Shown here piece after piece: positions 35,451-44,338 of a DNA stretch of 64,000 bases. How positions within the stretch are numbered: position 1 is the first letter of the stretch; each line of letters starts with the position of its first letter. The notes under the pieces are model-generated. The model saw only the letters and a program-made list of their open reading frames with translations, had not been told where the DNA came from and searched no databases. Position numbers and translations under genes: made by a program. Source of the DNA: an uncultured Lachnospiraceae bacterium (GTDB lineage Bacteria; Bacillota; Clostridia; Lachnospirales; Lachnospiraceae); contig CADBNF010000092.1 of assembly GCA_902796005.1 (NCBI GenBank), positions 1 to 64,000 on the forward strand, given 5' to 3'.

Positions 35451-36386
35451 TCACTGTTGTCCGTCCAGATGTGGCGCGCCGTCCAGGTTGTAGGGCGTCG
35501 TCTGGTACACGTAATAATTCAGCCAGTTGGAATACAGGTTGAAGCAGTGGGACCGCCAGGTCAGCACCGGTCCTCTGTCAGGATTGTTGTCCCGGTAGTA
35601 ATTCACCGGAATATCGATCTTCAGTCCCTTGTTGACATCCCTTCTGTATTCCCCGTCCAGCGTCATCCGGTCGTATTCCGGGTGTCCCTGGACAAAGACC
35701 TTCCGGCCCTCGTCGGCTATGCCGAGGAAGAAGCCCGCATCCCGGGATTCCGCCAGCACCGTAATATGCCCGTCTGCCTCGATGTCACGGATATTGACCT
35801 CGGTATGGCGGGAATGGGGGGCGTAGAAGGTATCGTCAAAGCCCCGCACCAGGGGAATCCGGCTGTTTTTCAGTTCATGGGAAAACACACCGAACTTCTT
35901 TTCCGGAAGCATCCTTTTCCTGATGCCGTACAGGCAGTACATCGCCGCCTGGGCCGCCCAGCACTGGAACATGGTGGAGGTCACATGATCCTCCGTCCAG
36001 GCCAGGATCTCCCTGAATTCCTCCCAGAAATCCACATTCTCGTAGGCAATGTCCTCCAGGGGCGCGCCGGTGATGATCATGCCGTCAAACTTCCGGTCCC
36101 GGATCTCCGGGAAGGGTACGTAAAAGCGGTTCAGATGCAGGATCGACGTATTCTTGGATTCGTGGGAAGCCACCATGGTAAAGGTGACGTCCACCTGCAG
36201 CGGGGAATTGGACAGGCTTCTTAAAATCTGCAGCTCCGTCGCCTCCTTGGTGGGCATCAGGTTCAGCAGAAGGACCTGCAGCGGACGGATGTCCTGGTGC
36301 ATCGCCCGGTCCTCATCCATGACAAATATGTTTTCTCTTTCCAGGATCTCCCTCGCGGGAAGATCGTTCTGCACTTTAATCGGCAT
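35451..36386 (-). CDS. metA: Homoserine O-acetyltransferase (MetA type)
   Basis: The 311-residue product activates homoserine for methionine synthesis. Catalytic residues are Cys142 (FQCWAAQ), His235 and Glu237 (QGHPEYD). Residue 111 is Glu (TGAPLED); published work on this family links Glu111 to acetyl-CoA and Gly111 to succinyl-CoA, so acetyl transfer is predicted despite the usual 'succinyltransferase' label. No SAM riboswitch or other leader precedes it: ligA ends 58 bases upstream. Confidence 0.94.
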   Translation of the reverse strand: MPIKVQNDLPAREILERENIFVMDEDRAMHQDIRPLQVLLLNLMPTKEATELQILRSLSNSPLQVDVTFTMVASHESKNTSILHLNRFYVPFPEIRDRKFDGMIITGAPLEDIAYENVDFWEEFREILAWTEDHVTSTMFQCWAAQAAMYCLYGIRKRMLPEKKFGVFSHELKNSRIPLVRGFDDTFYAPHSRHTEVNIRDIEADGHITVLAESRDAGFFLGIADEGRKVFVQGHPEYDRMTLDGEYRRDVNKGLKIDIPVNYYRDNNPDRGPVLTWRSHCFNLYSNWLNYYVYQTTPYNLDGAPHLDGQQ

Positions 36387-36444
36387 AGTACTGCTCCGTT
36401 TCTTTACTTCTCTTCTGCTGTTTTCCTGCAGCAGGTGTTACTGT

Positions 36445-38403
36445 TCAGGTCAGGGCCAGGAAATCCTCCTCCGAGAGAATCGCAATGCCCAGTTCCCTTG
36501 CCTTTTTGTTCTTGGCGGACCCGGAGGTCACGTCGTTGTTGATCAGATAATCCGTATTGCCGGTCACGCTTCCGGTGACCTTGCCGCCCCGCTCCTCGAT
36601 GTATTCCTTCAGGGCGCTGCGGTTGGCAAAATGTGTAACGCTTCCGGTAATTACAAAGGTTTTCCCGGAAATCGCGGTATCTGTGTTCTGAATGCTGCTG
36701 TCGGCGGGCTCCACAAAGGAAAGCACCTCTTCAAAGCTTTCCCGGTTTTTCTCATCCGCCCACCAGCCGGTGTAGGAGGCTGCCAGCACCTCTCCGATGC
36801 CTTCAATGGCCGTGAGCTCCTCCGTCGTCGCCCGGCTGAGCTTCTCCGGATCGCTGCCCAGGGCGCGGACAATCAGCTTTGCGCCGGCCAGGCCGATGCC
36901 CGGAATGCCCATACTGTACAGAAGCCTTGCGGCGTCCGTCTTTTTGGAGGCCTCGATGGCGGCCATAAGCCGGGTGAAGGATTTCTCTCCGAAGCCCTCC
37001 AGGTTCACGATGGTCTCCCGGTGTTCTGCCAGCCGGTAAATATCCGCCCGGCTGTGGATCAGGCCGTGGGCGATGAATTTCTCCAGGGTGGACTCGGAAA
37101 GGCCTTCGATATTCATGGCGTCCCTGCTCACGAAGAGGGCAAAGCTCTTGATGGCCTTGGCCGGACAGTCCGGATTCCCGCAGATAAGGGTCTGCACCTC
37201 GTTCTCCTCCATGAGGGTGGTTTCGCCGCCGCAGGCCGGACAGACCGCGGGCAGGGGGAGATTTCCGCTCTTCGTCAGGTTTTCGGATATCTGGGGAATG
37301 ATCATATTTGCCTTGTAGACCTTTATCCGGTCCCCGAGTCCCAGCTGCAGCTGCCGCAGGATGGAGACGTTGTGCAGGCTGGCCCGGGATACGGTACTGC
37401 CCTCCAGCTCCACCGGGTCAAAGATGGCCACCGGATTTAAAAGGCCCGTCCGGGAGGGACTCCATTCCACCTCTCTTAAGACGGTTTCGCTTTCCTCATC
37501 CGCCCACTTGAAGGCCAGGGCATTTCTGGGAAATTTCGCCGTCCGGCCCAGGGATCTGCCGTAGGCAATGTCATCGTAGATAATCACCAGGCCGTCGGAG
37601 GGAAAATCATTTTCCGGGATCCGCCGGGCAAATTCATCCATCACTCCGTCCAGGCTGTCCGCCGTCACCGCGCGGTATTCCACCACGTCAAAGCCCTGAT
37701 CGGCAAGCCACTTCATCTGGTTCTCCACGGAATTGTCAAAGTCCAGTTCGCCGGCCTTCACCAGGGTAAAGGCCTTGAACCGGACGTTGCGCTCTGCCGT
37801 AACGGCGCTGTTGAGCTGCCGCACCGAGCCGCTGCACAGGTTCCGGGGATTCTTGTACCGGGCCTCCGCTTCGGGGATTTCCCGGTTGATCCGTTCAAAA
37901 TCCGTGTAGGTGATGTAGGCCTCGCCCCGCAGGATGACCTCCGCCTTCTCCGGTATGGTTAAGGGTACGCCCTTGAATACCCGGGCATTTGCGGTGATCA
38001 CCTCTCCCTCCGTGCCGTTGCCCCGGGTAACCGCGCGGAAAAGCGCGCCATCCCGGTAGGTCAGCACGATGGTCAGCCCGTCCATCTTCCAGGACAGCAG
38101 GCTTTTCCTGTCCCCGATGAAGCTTTTCAGCACTTCCCTGTCCTTGGTCTTGTCCAGGGAAAGCATGGGCGCGTCATGGGTAACCTTGGGCAGGGAGGAA
38201 ATGATTTCATAGCCCACCCGGGCGGTGGGGGAATCCGACAGCTGTATCCCGGTCTTCTTTTCCAGGGCCTCCAGCTCGTCGTAAAGGCGGTCGTAGGTAA
38301 AGTTGTCCATGATTTCCTCGGACTCCCCGTAATAGGCCCGGGAAGCCCTGTTCAACAGGGAAATCAGTTCCTGCATTCTTTTCTTTTCGCTGGCTTCTTC
38401 CAT
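36445..38403 (-). CDS. ligA: NAD-dependent DNA ligase
   Basis: The 652-residue ligase seals nicks using NAD. The adenylated lysine is Lys106 in SWKMDG, less canonical around the site than the usual KLDG. The four zinc cysteines (CPAC and CGNPDC), helix-hairpin-helix repeats (LYSMGIPGIG, LTAIEGIGEVLA) and a C-terminal BRCT domain are all present. The ATG at 38403 follows AGGAG and is 2 bases after the upstream stop, so it is coupled to the pseudouridine synthase gene. Confidence 0.96.
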   Translation of the reverse strand: MEEASEKKRMQELISLLNRASRAYYGESEEIMDNFTYDRLYDELEALEKKTGIQLSDSPTARVGYEIISSLPKVTHDAPMLSLDKTKDREVLKSFIGDRKSLLSWKMDGLTIVLTYRDGALFRAVTRGNGTEGEVITANARVFKGVPLTIPEKAEVILRGEAYITYTDFERINREIPEAEARYKNPRNLCSGSVRQLNSAVTAERNVRFKAFTLVKAGELDFDNSVENQMKWLADQGFDVVEYRAVTADSLDGVMDEFARRIPENDFPSDGLVIIYDDIAYGRSLGRTAKFPRNALAFKWADEESETVLREVEWSPSRTGLLNPVAIFDPVELEGSTVSRASLHNVSILRQLQLGLGDRIKVYKANMIIPQISENLTKSGNLPLPAVCPACGGETTLMEENEVQTLICGNPDCPAKAIKSFALFVSRDAMNIEGLSESTLEKFIAHGLIHSRADIYRLAEHRETIVNLEGFGEKSFTRLMAAIEASKKTDAARLLYSMGIPGIGLAGAKLIVRALGSDPEKLSRATTEELTAIEGIGEVLAASYTGWWADEKNRESFEEVLSFVEPADSSIQNTDTAISGKTFVITGSVTHFANRSALKEYIEERGGKVTGSVTGNTDYLINNDVTSGSAKNKKARELGIAILSEEDFLALT

Positions 38404-38405
38404 AT

Positions 38406-39107
38406 TCAGCTCCTGCCGCATCTTCTTTTCAGCTCCGCAAGCTCCCTGTCCGTAAGGGGCCGCGTCTTCCCGACGGGGAGATCCCCCAGGTGCAGGTTGA
38501 CGATGCGGATTCTTTTCAGGGAAACCACATGCAGCCCGGCTGCCCGGCACATCCGGCGGATCTGCCGGTTGATGCCCTGGGTCAGGGTGATGTGGAATTC
38601 ACACTTTCCGCTGCGCACCACGGTGCAGGGTCTCGTATACCGGTCGATCTCCTCCAGGTACATGCCCTTCGCCATGGCCGAAAGCTGTTCTTCCGTCACC
38701 GGCCGGCTCACCGTAACCACATATTCCTTTTCGTGACCGCTGCTGCCCTTCATCAGGGCATTGATAAGGTCGCCGTCATCCGTCAGGAGAAGCAGTCCTT
38801 CGGAGGCCCTGTCCAGCCTGCCCGCGTAGGTGACGCGGACGGGAAGCTTCAGATAATCGAAAATATTTGCCTCCTCCTTGTCTGAGGAGGTACAGACCAG
38901 GCCCACGGGCTTGTTGAACAGCAGATAGGTGTTCTCCTTCGGGGGAAGGATCCGTTTTCCCTCAAGAAGGACCACGTCTCCCGGCTCCACCTGCATGCCG
39001 AATTCGGCGGGCAGGCCGTTCACCGTTACTTTTCCCTGCCGGAGAAGTTCATCGGCCTCCCGTCGGGAGGCCGCACCGCAGTGACTTAAATACTTATTGA
39101 TTCGCAA
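38406..39107 (-). CDS. RsuA/RluF-family pseudouridine synthase
   Basis: The 233-residue product has an N-terminal S4 RNA-binding domain (MRINKYLSHCGAASRREAD) and a catalytic domain with the essential Asp in YAGRLDRASEGLLLLT and TLTQGINRQIRRMC. The QGINRQIRRM form is closest to RluF, which modifies 23S rRNA. The start is TTG at 39107, needed to keep the S4 domain whole. Confidence 0.92.
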   Translation of the reverse strand: MRINKYLSHCGAASRREADELLRQGKVTVNGLPAEFGMQVEPGDVVLLEGKRILPPKENTYLLFNKPVGLVCTSSDKEEANIFDYLKLPVRVTYAGRLDRASEGLLLLTDDGDLINALMKGSSGHEKEYVVTVSRPVTEEQLSAMAKGMYLEEIDRYTRPCTVVRSGKCEFHITLTQGINRQIRRMCRAAGLHVVSLKRIRIVNLHLGDLPVGKTRPLTDRELAELKRRCGRS

Positions 39108-39158
39108 ACCGTTTTCGTTCTCCTGTTCGTACCGGCAGTCTTTGCTGTCCGACAGTGC

Positions 39159-39869
39159 CTACCGGATAATGGCTGCCAGGTCCGGATTCTCGCTGCAGAC
39201 CTCTTCAAAGGCGGCCCGGATATTTTCCACCAGGGATTTGCCGTCGCTGCCGGAAAGGGCTTTGTCCATCAGTTCCCTGTACTGCCGCTGGGTTTCCTCG
39301 GAGGCAATCACATAGCTGCCGTCCTGCTGCTGCACCATGCCGAATTCCGTAAGGCCGGGAATGTCCACGTCAAAGCCGGACACCCTGTAGGTATAGGAAA
39401 CCAGAACCACCGTGAAGTTATCCAGGGTCCGGTCATAGATGTAGGACCGGATGCCGCCGTAGCTCCTGTTGTAGACGCCGGATGAGATATCAGCCCGGTC
39501 CGCCTCCGTCATGGTTTCCATGAGGCCTTCCGCCGCTGCCGCATCGGCATTGTTCAGGGCATCAAAATACCCTTCGATAACAGTGGTTATATCCTCCGGG
39601 CTGTCCACCAGCTCTCCCCTCGCTTCGGGCTGTTCTTCCCCGGAGGAGGAGGCCGCAGAGGAAGCGGAGGGAACCTCGGAAACGGAGGAAACAGCCGTTT
39701 CCTGTTTTTCCGGATGTGTCTTCCTGTACTGGTTCCTTACAATAAAGAAAACCGTCAGTCCGATGGCAATCAGCACGGCAGCAAGGATCAGGTATCTTAA
39801 ATTGTCCGATACCCATTCCCTGACCGGATTCTCCTCTTTCCTGGGCGGTCTCTGTCTGTTTTCATCCAT
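39159..39869 (-). CDS. Single-pass membrane protein of unknown function
   Basis: The 236-residue product has a basic, proline-rich cytoplasmic N-terminus, one membrane segment (about 28-48), a Ser/Glu linker and an extracytoplasmic domain of about 130 residues (EDITTVIEGYFDALNNADAAAAEGLM). That opening resembles NTF2-like folds, but I recognise no named family. AAGGAG precedes the ATG at 39869. The gene lies just upstream of the RluF-like gene. Confidence 0.7.
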   Translation of the reverse strand: MDENRQRPPRKEENPVREWVSDNLRYLILAAVLIAIGLTVFFIVRNQYRKTHPEKQETAVSSVSEVPSASSAASSSGEEQPEARGELVDSPEDITTVIEGYFDALNNADAAAAEGLMETMTEADRADISSGVYNRSYGGIRSYIYDRTLDNFTVVLVSYTYRVSGFDVDIPGLTEFGMVQQQDGSYVIASEETQRQYRELMDKALSGSDGKSLVENIRAAFEEVCSENPDLAAIIR

Positions 39870-39942
39870 TTGTATACTCCTTATTCTCCCCAAAAGCCGG
39901 CAGTCCTTTCACTGCCGAACAATGAATTCCGTATACAATAAA

Positions 39943-39965
39943 AGCCGGAAGAAATGCTTCCGGCT
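39943..39965 (-). terminator. Terminator of tRNA-Arg
   Basis: A 9-bp stem AGCCGGAAG/CTTCCGGCT (39965-39957 with 39951-39943) is followed on the minus strand by TTTATT. Confidence 0.8.
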
Positions 39966-39983
39966 CTTATCTTCTGCCTATGA

Positions 39984-40056
39984 CGCGTCTGGAGGGATTC
40001 GAACCCCCGCCACACGGTACCGGAAACCGTTGCTCTATCCCCTGAGCTACAAACGC
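39984..40056 (-). tRNA. tRNA-Arg (anticodon CCG)
   Basis: A complete cloverleaf: acceptor GCGTTTG with CAGACGC, D arm GCTC/GAGC, anticodon stem ACGGT/ACCGT with loop TTCCGGT giving anticodon CCG, and T loop TTCGAAT. The discriminator is G and no CCA is encoded. A short hairpin (40065-40084) lies in the 5' leader. Confidence 0.93.
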
Positions 40057-40116
40057 AGTTTTATCCGGAGTCTGATGACTCCGGAACCGGAACCAAATGT
40101 TCCTGACTAAGTAGGT

Positions 40117-40145
40117 ATATTAGCATAAGCTTCCGGAAATGTCAA
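40117..40145 (-). promoter_or_regulatory. Promoter of tRNA-Arg
   Basis: TTGACA (40145-40140), a 17-bp spacer and TAATAT (40122-40117). It overlaps the last codons of the upstream DUF5688-like gene. Confidence 0.82.
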
Positions 40146-40737
40146 CGGAAAGAGCCTTTTTCTCCGTTTCGTACAAATAAATGCTGTCGGACAGCCGCTC
40201 GGCCGGATTTACCTCCGTACGGTTCACCCGGTACACCAGCGCCTTAAGAGCCGCCGGGTCTGTGCAGGCGGATTTCCGCAGAACAAGGCATTCGTGCACA
40301 CTAGCGGGCAATAGGTAATAATCCCCGCCCAGCTTTTCACCGGCCTCCTCCAGCACGCTGTCAAACAGCATCGCGCAGGCGCCGAACATTCTCTTCCGGT
40401 TGGTCAGCACATAGACCCTCTCCCTTTCCGCCGGCTCCTCCGCAGGAAATCCCAGAAGCTCTGACAGCCGCTGCAGGGTGAATTCCGTATTTCTTTTCGT
40501 ATTGTCCAGGGCAAGGGCCAGGAGCCGTCCCGGCGTCATTCCAAGCCGTCCCGCATCCTGGCGGTCCAGAAATATCCCTTCACCGCCGTTCTCCTCGCCG
40601 GGAAGGACGCAGAAGGCAGCCAGATCCAGGAATTTCCTGTGGGGATAGTTCTGCAGCAGGGCCCCGGGAAGGCTCCCGTTCACCAGCCGGATGCGGATGT
40701 CGGCGTTGTCGATAGCAGAATGGTTTTTCAGATACAT
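40120..40737 (-). CDS. DUF5688-like protein
   Basis: The 205-residue soluble protein has YVLTNRKRMFGACAML and YYLLPASVHECLVL, which look like the C-terminal core of the DUF5688 family common in Lachnospiraceae; its function is unknown. It is shorter than the members I know, lacking part of the N-terminus. The ATG at 40737 is chosen because AAGGAGG lies 8 bases before it; the ATG at 40758 would place that ribosome site inside the gene. Confidence 0.68.
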   Translation of the reverse strand: MYLKNHSAIDNADIRIRLVNGSLPGALLQNYPHRKFLDLAAFCVLPGEENGGEGIFLDRQDAGRLGMTPGRLLALALDNTKRNTEFTLQRLSELLGFPAEEPAERERVYVLTNRKRMFGACAMLFDSVLEEAGEKLGGDYYLLPASVHECLVLRKSACTDPAALKALVYRVNRTEVNPAERLSDSIYLYETEKKALSVDISGSLC

Positions 40738-40769
40738 AGATAGTTCCTCCTTAGACATGTCGCAGAAAG

Positions 40770-40915
40770 GTTTCTGCGGAAATAACAGAAAAAGAAAAGT
40801 AAAACAGAATTGGATGAAAATCCGGTAAAAGAAAAATCAAAAAAAGGAAAACAAAGAAAACTTTCAGAAATACGAAAAGAATAATAAGAAAAAGAAACTA
40901 AAAAGAACAGAAGGA
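40770..40915. other. Purine-rich non-coding tract
   Basis: About 145 bases of the plus strand are almost all A and G (runs of GAAAAAGAAAAG and AATAAGAAAAAGAAAC type). No gene or hairpin is visible. It separates efp from the DUF5688-like gene, and on the transcribed minus strand it is a pyrimidine tract. Confidence 0.6.
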
Positions 40916-40917
40916 GG

Positions 40918-40941
40918 CCCGGCGGAGTATCCTCCGCCGGG
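40918..40941 (-). terminator. GC-rich hairpin after efp
   Basis: A perfect 10-bp stem CCCGGCGGAG/CTCCGCCGGG with a 4-nt loop lies 28 bases after the efp stop. The following minus-strand bases are pyrimidine-rich (CCTCCTTCTG) but not a clean T run. Confidence 0.6.
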
Positions 40942-40968
40942 TGTCAAAAAAATTCAAGAAACCGGCAT

Positions 40969-41526
40969 TTATACACGGCTCAGGTATTCGCCTGTACGGG
41001 TGTCGATTTTCAGCTTGTCGCCGATGTTGACAAACAGGGGAACATAGACCACGGCACCGGTTTCCACGGTGGCGGGCTTGGTAGCACCCTGTGCGGTATT
41101 GCCGGCAAAGCCGGGCTCGGTATCCGTAACCTCAAGCTCCACGAAGGTCGGGGGCTCCACGGAAAAAATGTTGCCGTTGAAGGAGCAGATCTTGCACATT
41201 TCATTTTCCTTCACGAACTTCAGCGCATCGCCGATGGTGTCCTTGCTTAAAGGTGTCTGATCATAGGTGTCCATATCCATGAAATAATACAGATCGCCGT
41301 CATTGTACAGATACTGCATATCCTTCCTGTCGATACGCGCCTGGGGGAATTTCTCCTCCGGACGGAAAGTGGTTTCCACAACGCCGCCGGTGATAATCTT
41401 CTTATACTTTACCCTGACAAAAGCAGCACCCTTTCCGGGCTTTACGTGCTGGAATTCGATAACCTGTACCGGATCGCCGTCAATTTCGATGGTTACGCCG
41501 TTTCTGATTTCGCCTGCTGAAACCAT
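40969..41526 (-). CDS. efp: Translation elongation factor P
   Basis: The 185-residue product relieves ribosome stalling at proline runs. It has the N-terminal KOW-like domain with the modification loop [12 protein letters not shown] (Lys at the loop tip), followed by [24 protein letters not shown] and the C-terminal OB domain ending [13 protein letters not shown]. Length is normal. GGAGGA precedes the ATG. It is a single-gene unit with a short leader hairpin (41577-41594). Confidence 0.97.
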   Translation of the reverse strand: MVSAGEIRNGVTIEIDGDPVQVIEFQHVKPGKGAAFVRVKYKKIITGGVVETTFRPEEKFPQARIDRKDMQYLYNDGDLYYFMDMDTYDQTPLSKDTIGDALKFVKENEMCKICSFNGNIFSVEPPTFVELEVTDTEPGFAGNTAQGATKPATVETGAVVYVPLFVNIGDKLKIDTRTGEYLSRV

Positions 41527-41604
41527 AAATAATATTCCTCCTTAATCACAGCCCTGAAGCTGCGTCCTTGTCTGATGGTATACGGAAATATACCGGTTTT
41601 TGTA

Positions 41605-41633
41605 ATGATAACCTAATTACGCGGAATTGGCAA
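41605..41633 (-). promoter_or_regulatory. Promoter of efp
   Basis: TTGCCA (41633-41628), a 17-bp spacer and TATCAT (41610-41605). Confidence 0.65.
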
Positions 41634-41635
41634 GC

Positions 41636-42124
41636 TTAAACTTCAATCTTCAGTGTCCTGCCCGCCGGCCTGTACCGGATAATTTCCACGCCTGCAGAAG
41701 CCAGCATCATCTTGGAAGCCGTGACCGACGGGGTTCCGTCGTATTTGTCGCTGTCGTAGATGACCTTCCGGATGCCGCACTGGATAATGGCCTTCGCGCA
41801 TTCATTGCAGGGGAAAAGGGAAACATAGAGCTTTGCTCCCTTCAATGACCCGCCGGAATAATTCAGAATGGCGTTCAGCTCACTGTGGGTGACGTAAATA
41901 TACTTGGTCTTCAGCGGATCCGAGCCCTCTCTTTCCCAGGGATATTCGTCGTCGGAACAGCCCGCGGGAAAGCCGTTATATCCCATGGAAAGGATTTTAT
42001 TGTCCTCGCTGACGATACAGGCGCCGACCTGGGAATTGGGATCCTTGGAGCGCATACCGGCCAGTTTGGCAACCGCCATAAAATACTCATCCCAGGAAAT
42101 ATAATCTGTTCTTTTTCCGCTCAT
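41636..42124 (-). CDS. comEB: dCMP deaminase (ComEB-like)
   Basis: The 162-residue zinc deaminase makes dUMP from dCMP. Zinc ligands are in THSELNAILN and LFPCNECAKAII (His and two Cys), with the NSQVGACIV and GYNGFPAGCSD opening of the family. The ATG at 42124 has GAGGAAG upstream. It lies 13 bases after upp, both serving pyrimidine nucleotide supply. The name comEB comes from Bacillus; a competence role is not implied. Confidence 0.94.
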   Translation of the reverse strand: MSGKRTDYISWDEYFMAVAKLAGMRSKDPNSQVGACIVSEDNKILSMGYNGFPAGCSDDEYPWEREGSDPLKTKYIYVTHSELNAILNYSGGSLKGAKLYVSLFPCNECAKAIIQCGIRKVIYDSDKYDGTPSVTASKMMLASAGVEIIRYRPAGRTLKIEV

Positions 42125-42137
42125 CGCTTCCTCTTTC

Positions 42138-42767
42138 TTACTTCGTGCCGAAGATACGGTCGCCCGCATCTCCCAGACCGGGAACAATATAGCCGTGATC
42201 GTTCAGTTTTTCATCCAGCGCGCCGACGTAGATGTCCACGTCCGGATGCTCCTCCTGCATTCTCTTCAGGCCTTCCGGCGCAGCAATAATGCACATGAAA
42301 TGGATTTTCTTCGCGCCCTTTGCCTTCAGCATGGTGATGGCTGCCGTGGCGGAGCCGCCGGTGGCCAGCATGGGGTCGGTAACGAAGACGTCCCTGTTGG
42401 AAATATCCGCCGGGAGCTTGCAGTAGTACTCCACCGGCTCCAGGGTCTTCGGATCACGGTACAGGCCGATATGGCCCACCTTTGCGGAAGGAATGATGGT
42501 CAGCATGCCCTCCACCATGCCCAGGCCTGCCCTTAAAATCGGCACCACTGCCAGCTTCTTGCCCACCAGGCGTTTTGCCGTGGTCGGTCCGATGGGGGTT
42601 TCTATCTTCACGTCCTCCAGGGGAAGGTCCCTGCAGGCTTCGTAGCACATCAGCATGGCGATCTCGCCAATCAGCTCCCTGAATTCCTTGGAGCTTGTCT
42701 GTTTCTTGCGGATGATACCGATTTTATGCTGAATCAGCGGATGATCCATTATCTCTGTTCTGGCCAT
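42138..42767 (-). CDS. upp: Uracil phosphoribosyltransferase
   Basis: The 209-residue salvage enzyme makes UMP from uracil and PRPP. It has the PRPP-binding [13 protein letters not shown] and the uracil-side [17 protein letters not shown] at the C-terminus. Length matches the family. It is in the order tsaC-rpiB-upp-dCMP deaminase, the usual Firmicutes arrangement. Confidence 0.97.
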   Translation of the reverse strand: MARTEIMDHPLIQHKIGIIRKKQTSSKEFRELIGEIAMLMCYEACRDLPLEDVKIETPIGPTTAKRLVGKKLAVVPILRAGLGMVEGMLTIIPSAKVGHIGLYRDPKTLEPVEYYCKLPADISNRDVFVTDPMLATGGSATAAITMLKAKGAKKIHFMCIIAAPEGLKRMQEEHPDVDIYVGALDEKLNDHGYIVPGLGDAGDRIFGTK

Positions 42768-42787
42768 AGTTGTCTTTGTTCTCCTTT

Positions 42788-43216
42788 TCAGTCCTCTATC
42801 TTTGCAATTCTTCTTTTATGCCGTTCCTCGTCGGAAAAAGGCGTATCCAGGAAAATATCCGTGATCATCGTTGCCAGTCCCGGTCCGACGGTACGTTCGC
42901 CCATGCACAGGACGTTTGCGTCGTTGTGGGACCTGGTGGCTTCCGCGGAAAAGCAGTCCGAAACCACAGCCGCACGGATACCCCGGAATTTGTTGGCGGT
43001 CATGGACATCCCGATGCCGGTGCCGCAGATAAGGATGCCCTTATCGCATTCCCCGGAAAGGATGGCCTCGCAGGCCTTCTTCGCAAAATCGGGATAATCC
43101 ACGGATTCGGACGAAAAGGTACCGAAATCCCTGTAGCTTAACCCCCGTTTGTCCAGATGCGCCTTAACAACCTGCATTAACGAATAGCCTCCGTGGTCGC
43201 AGCCTAAAGCTATCAT
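42788..43216 (-). CDS. rpiB: Ribose-5-phosphate isomerase B
   Basis: The 142-residue RpiB-type isomerase has [33 protein letters not shown] with the catalytic Cys, [11 protein letters not shown] and the C-terminal HKRRI. It interconverts ribose-5-phosphate and ribulose-5-phosphate. A strong AAGGAGG precedes the ATG. Confidence 0.96.
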   Translation of the reverse strand: MIALGCDHGGYSLMQVVKAHLDKRGLSYRDFGTFSSESVDYPDFAKKACEAILSGECDKGILICGTGIGMSMTANKFRGIRAAVVSDCFSAEATRSHNDANVLCMGERTVGPGLATMITDIFLDTPFSDEERHKRRIAKIED

Positions 43217-43284
43217 ATGAACCTCCTTATATGAAAAATGTGTATTGCCTTTATCAAGAGAAATGATGTTCCGGCCTTCCGTCT

Positions 43285-44331
43285 CTATACCTGCAGAACC
43301 CTGTGGCCCGCAGCCTTAAGCAGCCGGTTCATGATGGCCGGCCCGATGCTTCCGTCGGAAAAGGCCTCGGAATAAATGACCTCGATGCCGTCCTCGTCCA
43401 GCTGGCGCAGTACGGCAAACAGGGAAGCGGCTATCTCCTCCTCCTTCTGCCTGCTGCCCAGGGTATAGACCCTGCCGCGGTAAAAGGCGGCGGTCTCCGA
43501 CGCGCAGAGCACGGCGCAGCTTTTTCCGGCCTCCTCCGCCTCCTTTGTCAGCCGGTTGATGGCGGCGATGACCTGCTCTTTTTCCCCCTCCACAACGGTC
43601 AGGCTGCCCTTCGGGGCATAATGCCGGTATTTCATCCCCGGCGCCTTCGGACGGATGCCGCTTTGCTCCGGAATAAGGCCCGGATCCATGCGCACTGAGG
43701 GAATGAGCGCCTTCAGGTCCTCCAGGCTGATATAGCCGGGACGCAGCACCGCCGGTACCTCCGAGGAGAAATCCACGATGGTGGACTCCAGTCCGATATC
43801 CGCGTCCCCGCCGTCAATGATGGCGTCAATCCGGTCTCCCAGATCCTCGATGACATGGGCCGCCCTTGTGGGGGACGGTCGTCCGGAAAGGTTGGCGCTT
43901 GGCGCGGCCACAAAGCCACCCGCCGCCAGAATCAGGGCGGAAGCCACCGGATGGGAGGGGAAACGCACGGCTACGGTATCCAGGCCCCCGGTCGTGGCAT
44001 AGGGAACAATATCGGTTTTCGGGAAAATCATGGTTAAAGGGCCCGGCCAGTACCGCTGTGCCAGAAGCCGGGCTTCGGAAGGAATGCTTCCTGCGATCTT
44101 TTCCAGATCGGACATCCGGGCGATATGCACGATCAGTGGGTTGTCGGAGGGCCTGCCCTTGGCGGCATAGATCTTCTCCGACGCTTCCGGGTCAAGGGCA
44201 TTGCCCCCGAGGCCGTACACCGTCTCCGTGGGAAAGGCCACCAGGCCTCCCTGCCTGATGATGTCTCCCGCCTGCTGTATGTCCTCTTCCGTCGGCCTGT
44301 CGGGCGGCATCCTGAACAGCTTCGCTCTCAT
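43285..44331 (-). CDS. L-threonylcarbamoyladenylate synthase (Sua5 type)
   Basis: The 348-residue product makes threonylcarbamoyl-AMP for t6A modification of tRNA. It has the YrdC core (GGLVAFPTETVYGLGGNA, KGRPSDNPLIVHI, SANLSGRPSPTRA) plus the C-terminal Sua5 domain (APGMKYRHYAPKGSL), so it is the long Sua5/YwlC form. GAGGAAG precedes the ATG. It starts 7 bases after the coiled-coil gene. Confidence 0.95.
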   Translation of the reverse strand: MRAKLFRMPPDRPTEEDIQQAGDIIRQGGLVAFPTETVYGLGGNALDPEASEKIYAAKGRPSDNPLIVHIARMSDLEKIAGSIPSEARLLAQRYWPGPLTMIFPKTDIVPYATTGGLDTVAVRFPSHPVASALILAAGGFVAAPSANLSGRPSPTRAAHVIEDLGDRIDAIIDGGDADIGLESTIVDFSSEVPAVLRPGYISLEDLKALIPSVRMDPGLIPEQSGIRPKAPGMKYRHYAPKGSLTVVEGEKEQVIAAINRLTKEAEEAGKSCAVLCASETAAFYRGRVYTLGSRQKEEEIAASLFAVLRQLDEDGIEVIYSEAFSDGSIGPAIMNRLLKAAGHRVLQV

Positions 44332-44338
44332 GGCTTCC

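Noticed and set aside
36387..36444. SAM riboswitch before metA
   Set aside because: The gap is 58 bases and holds only a ribosome site; there is no room or fold for an aptamer.
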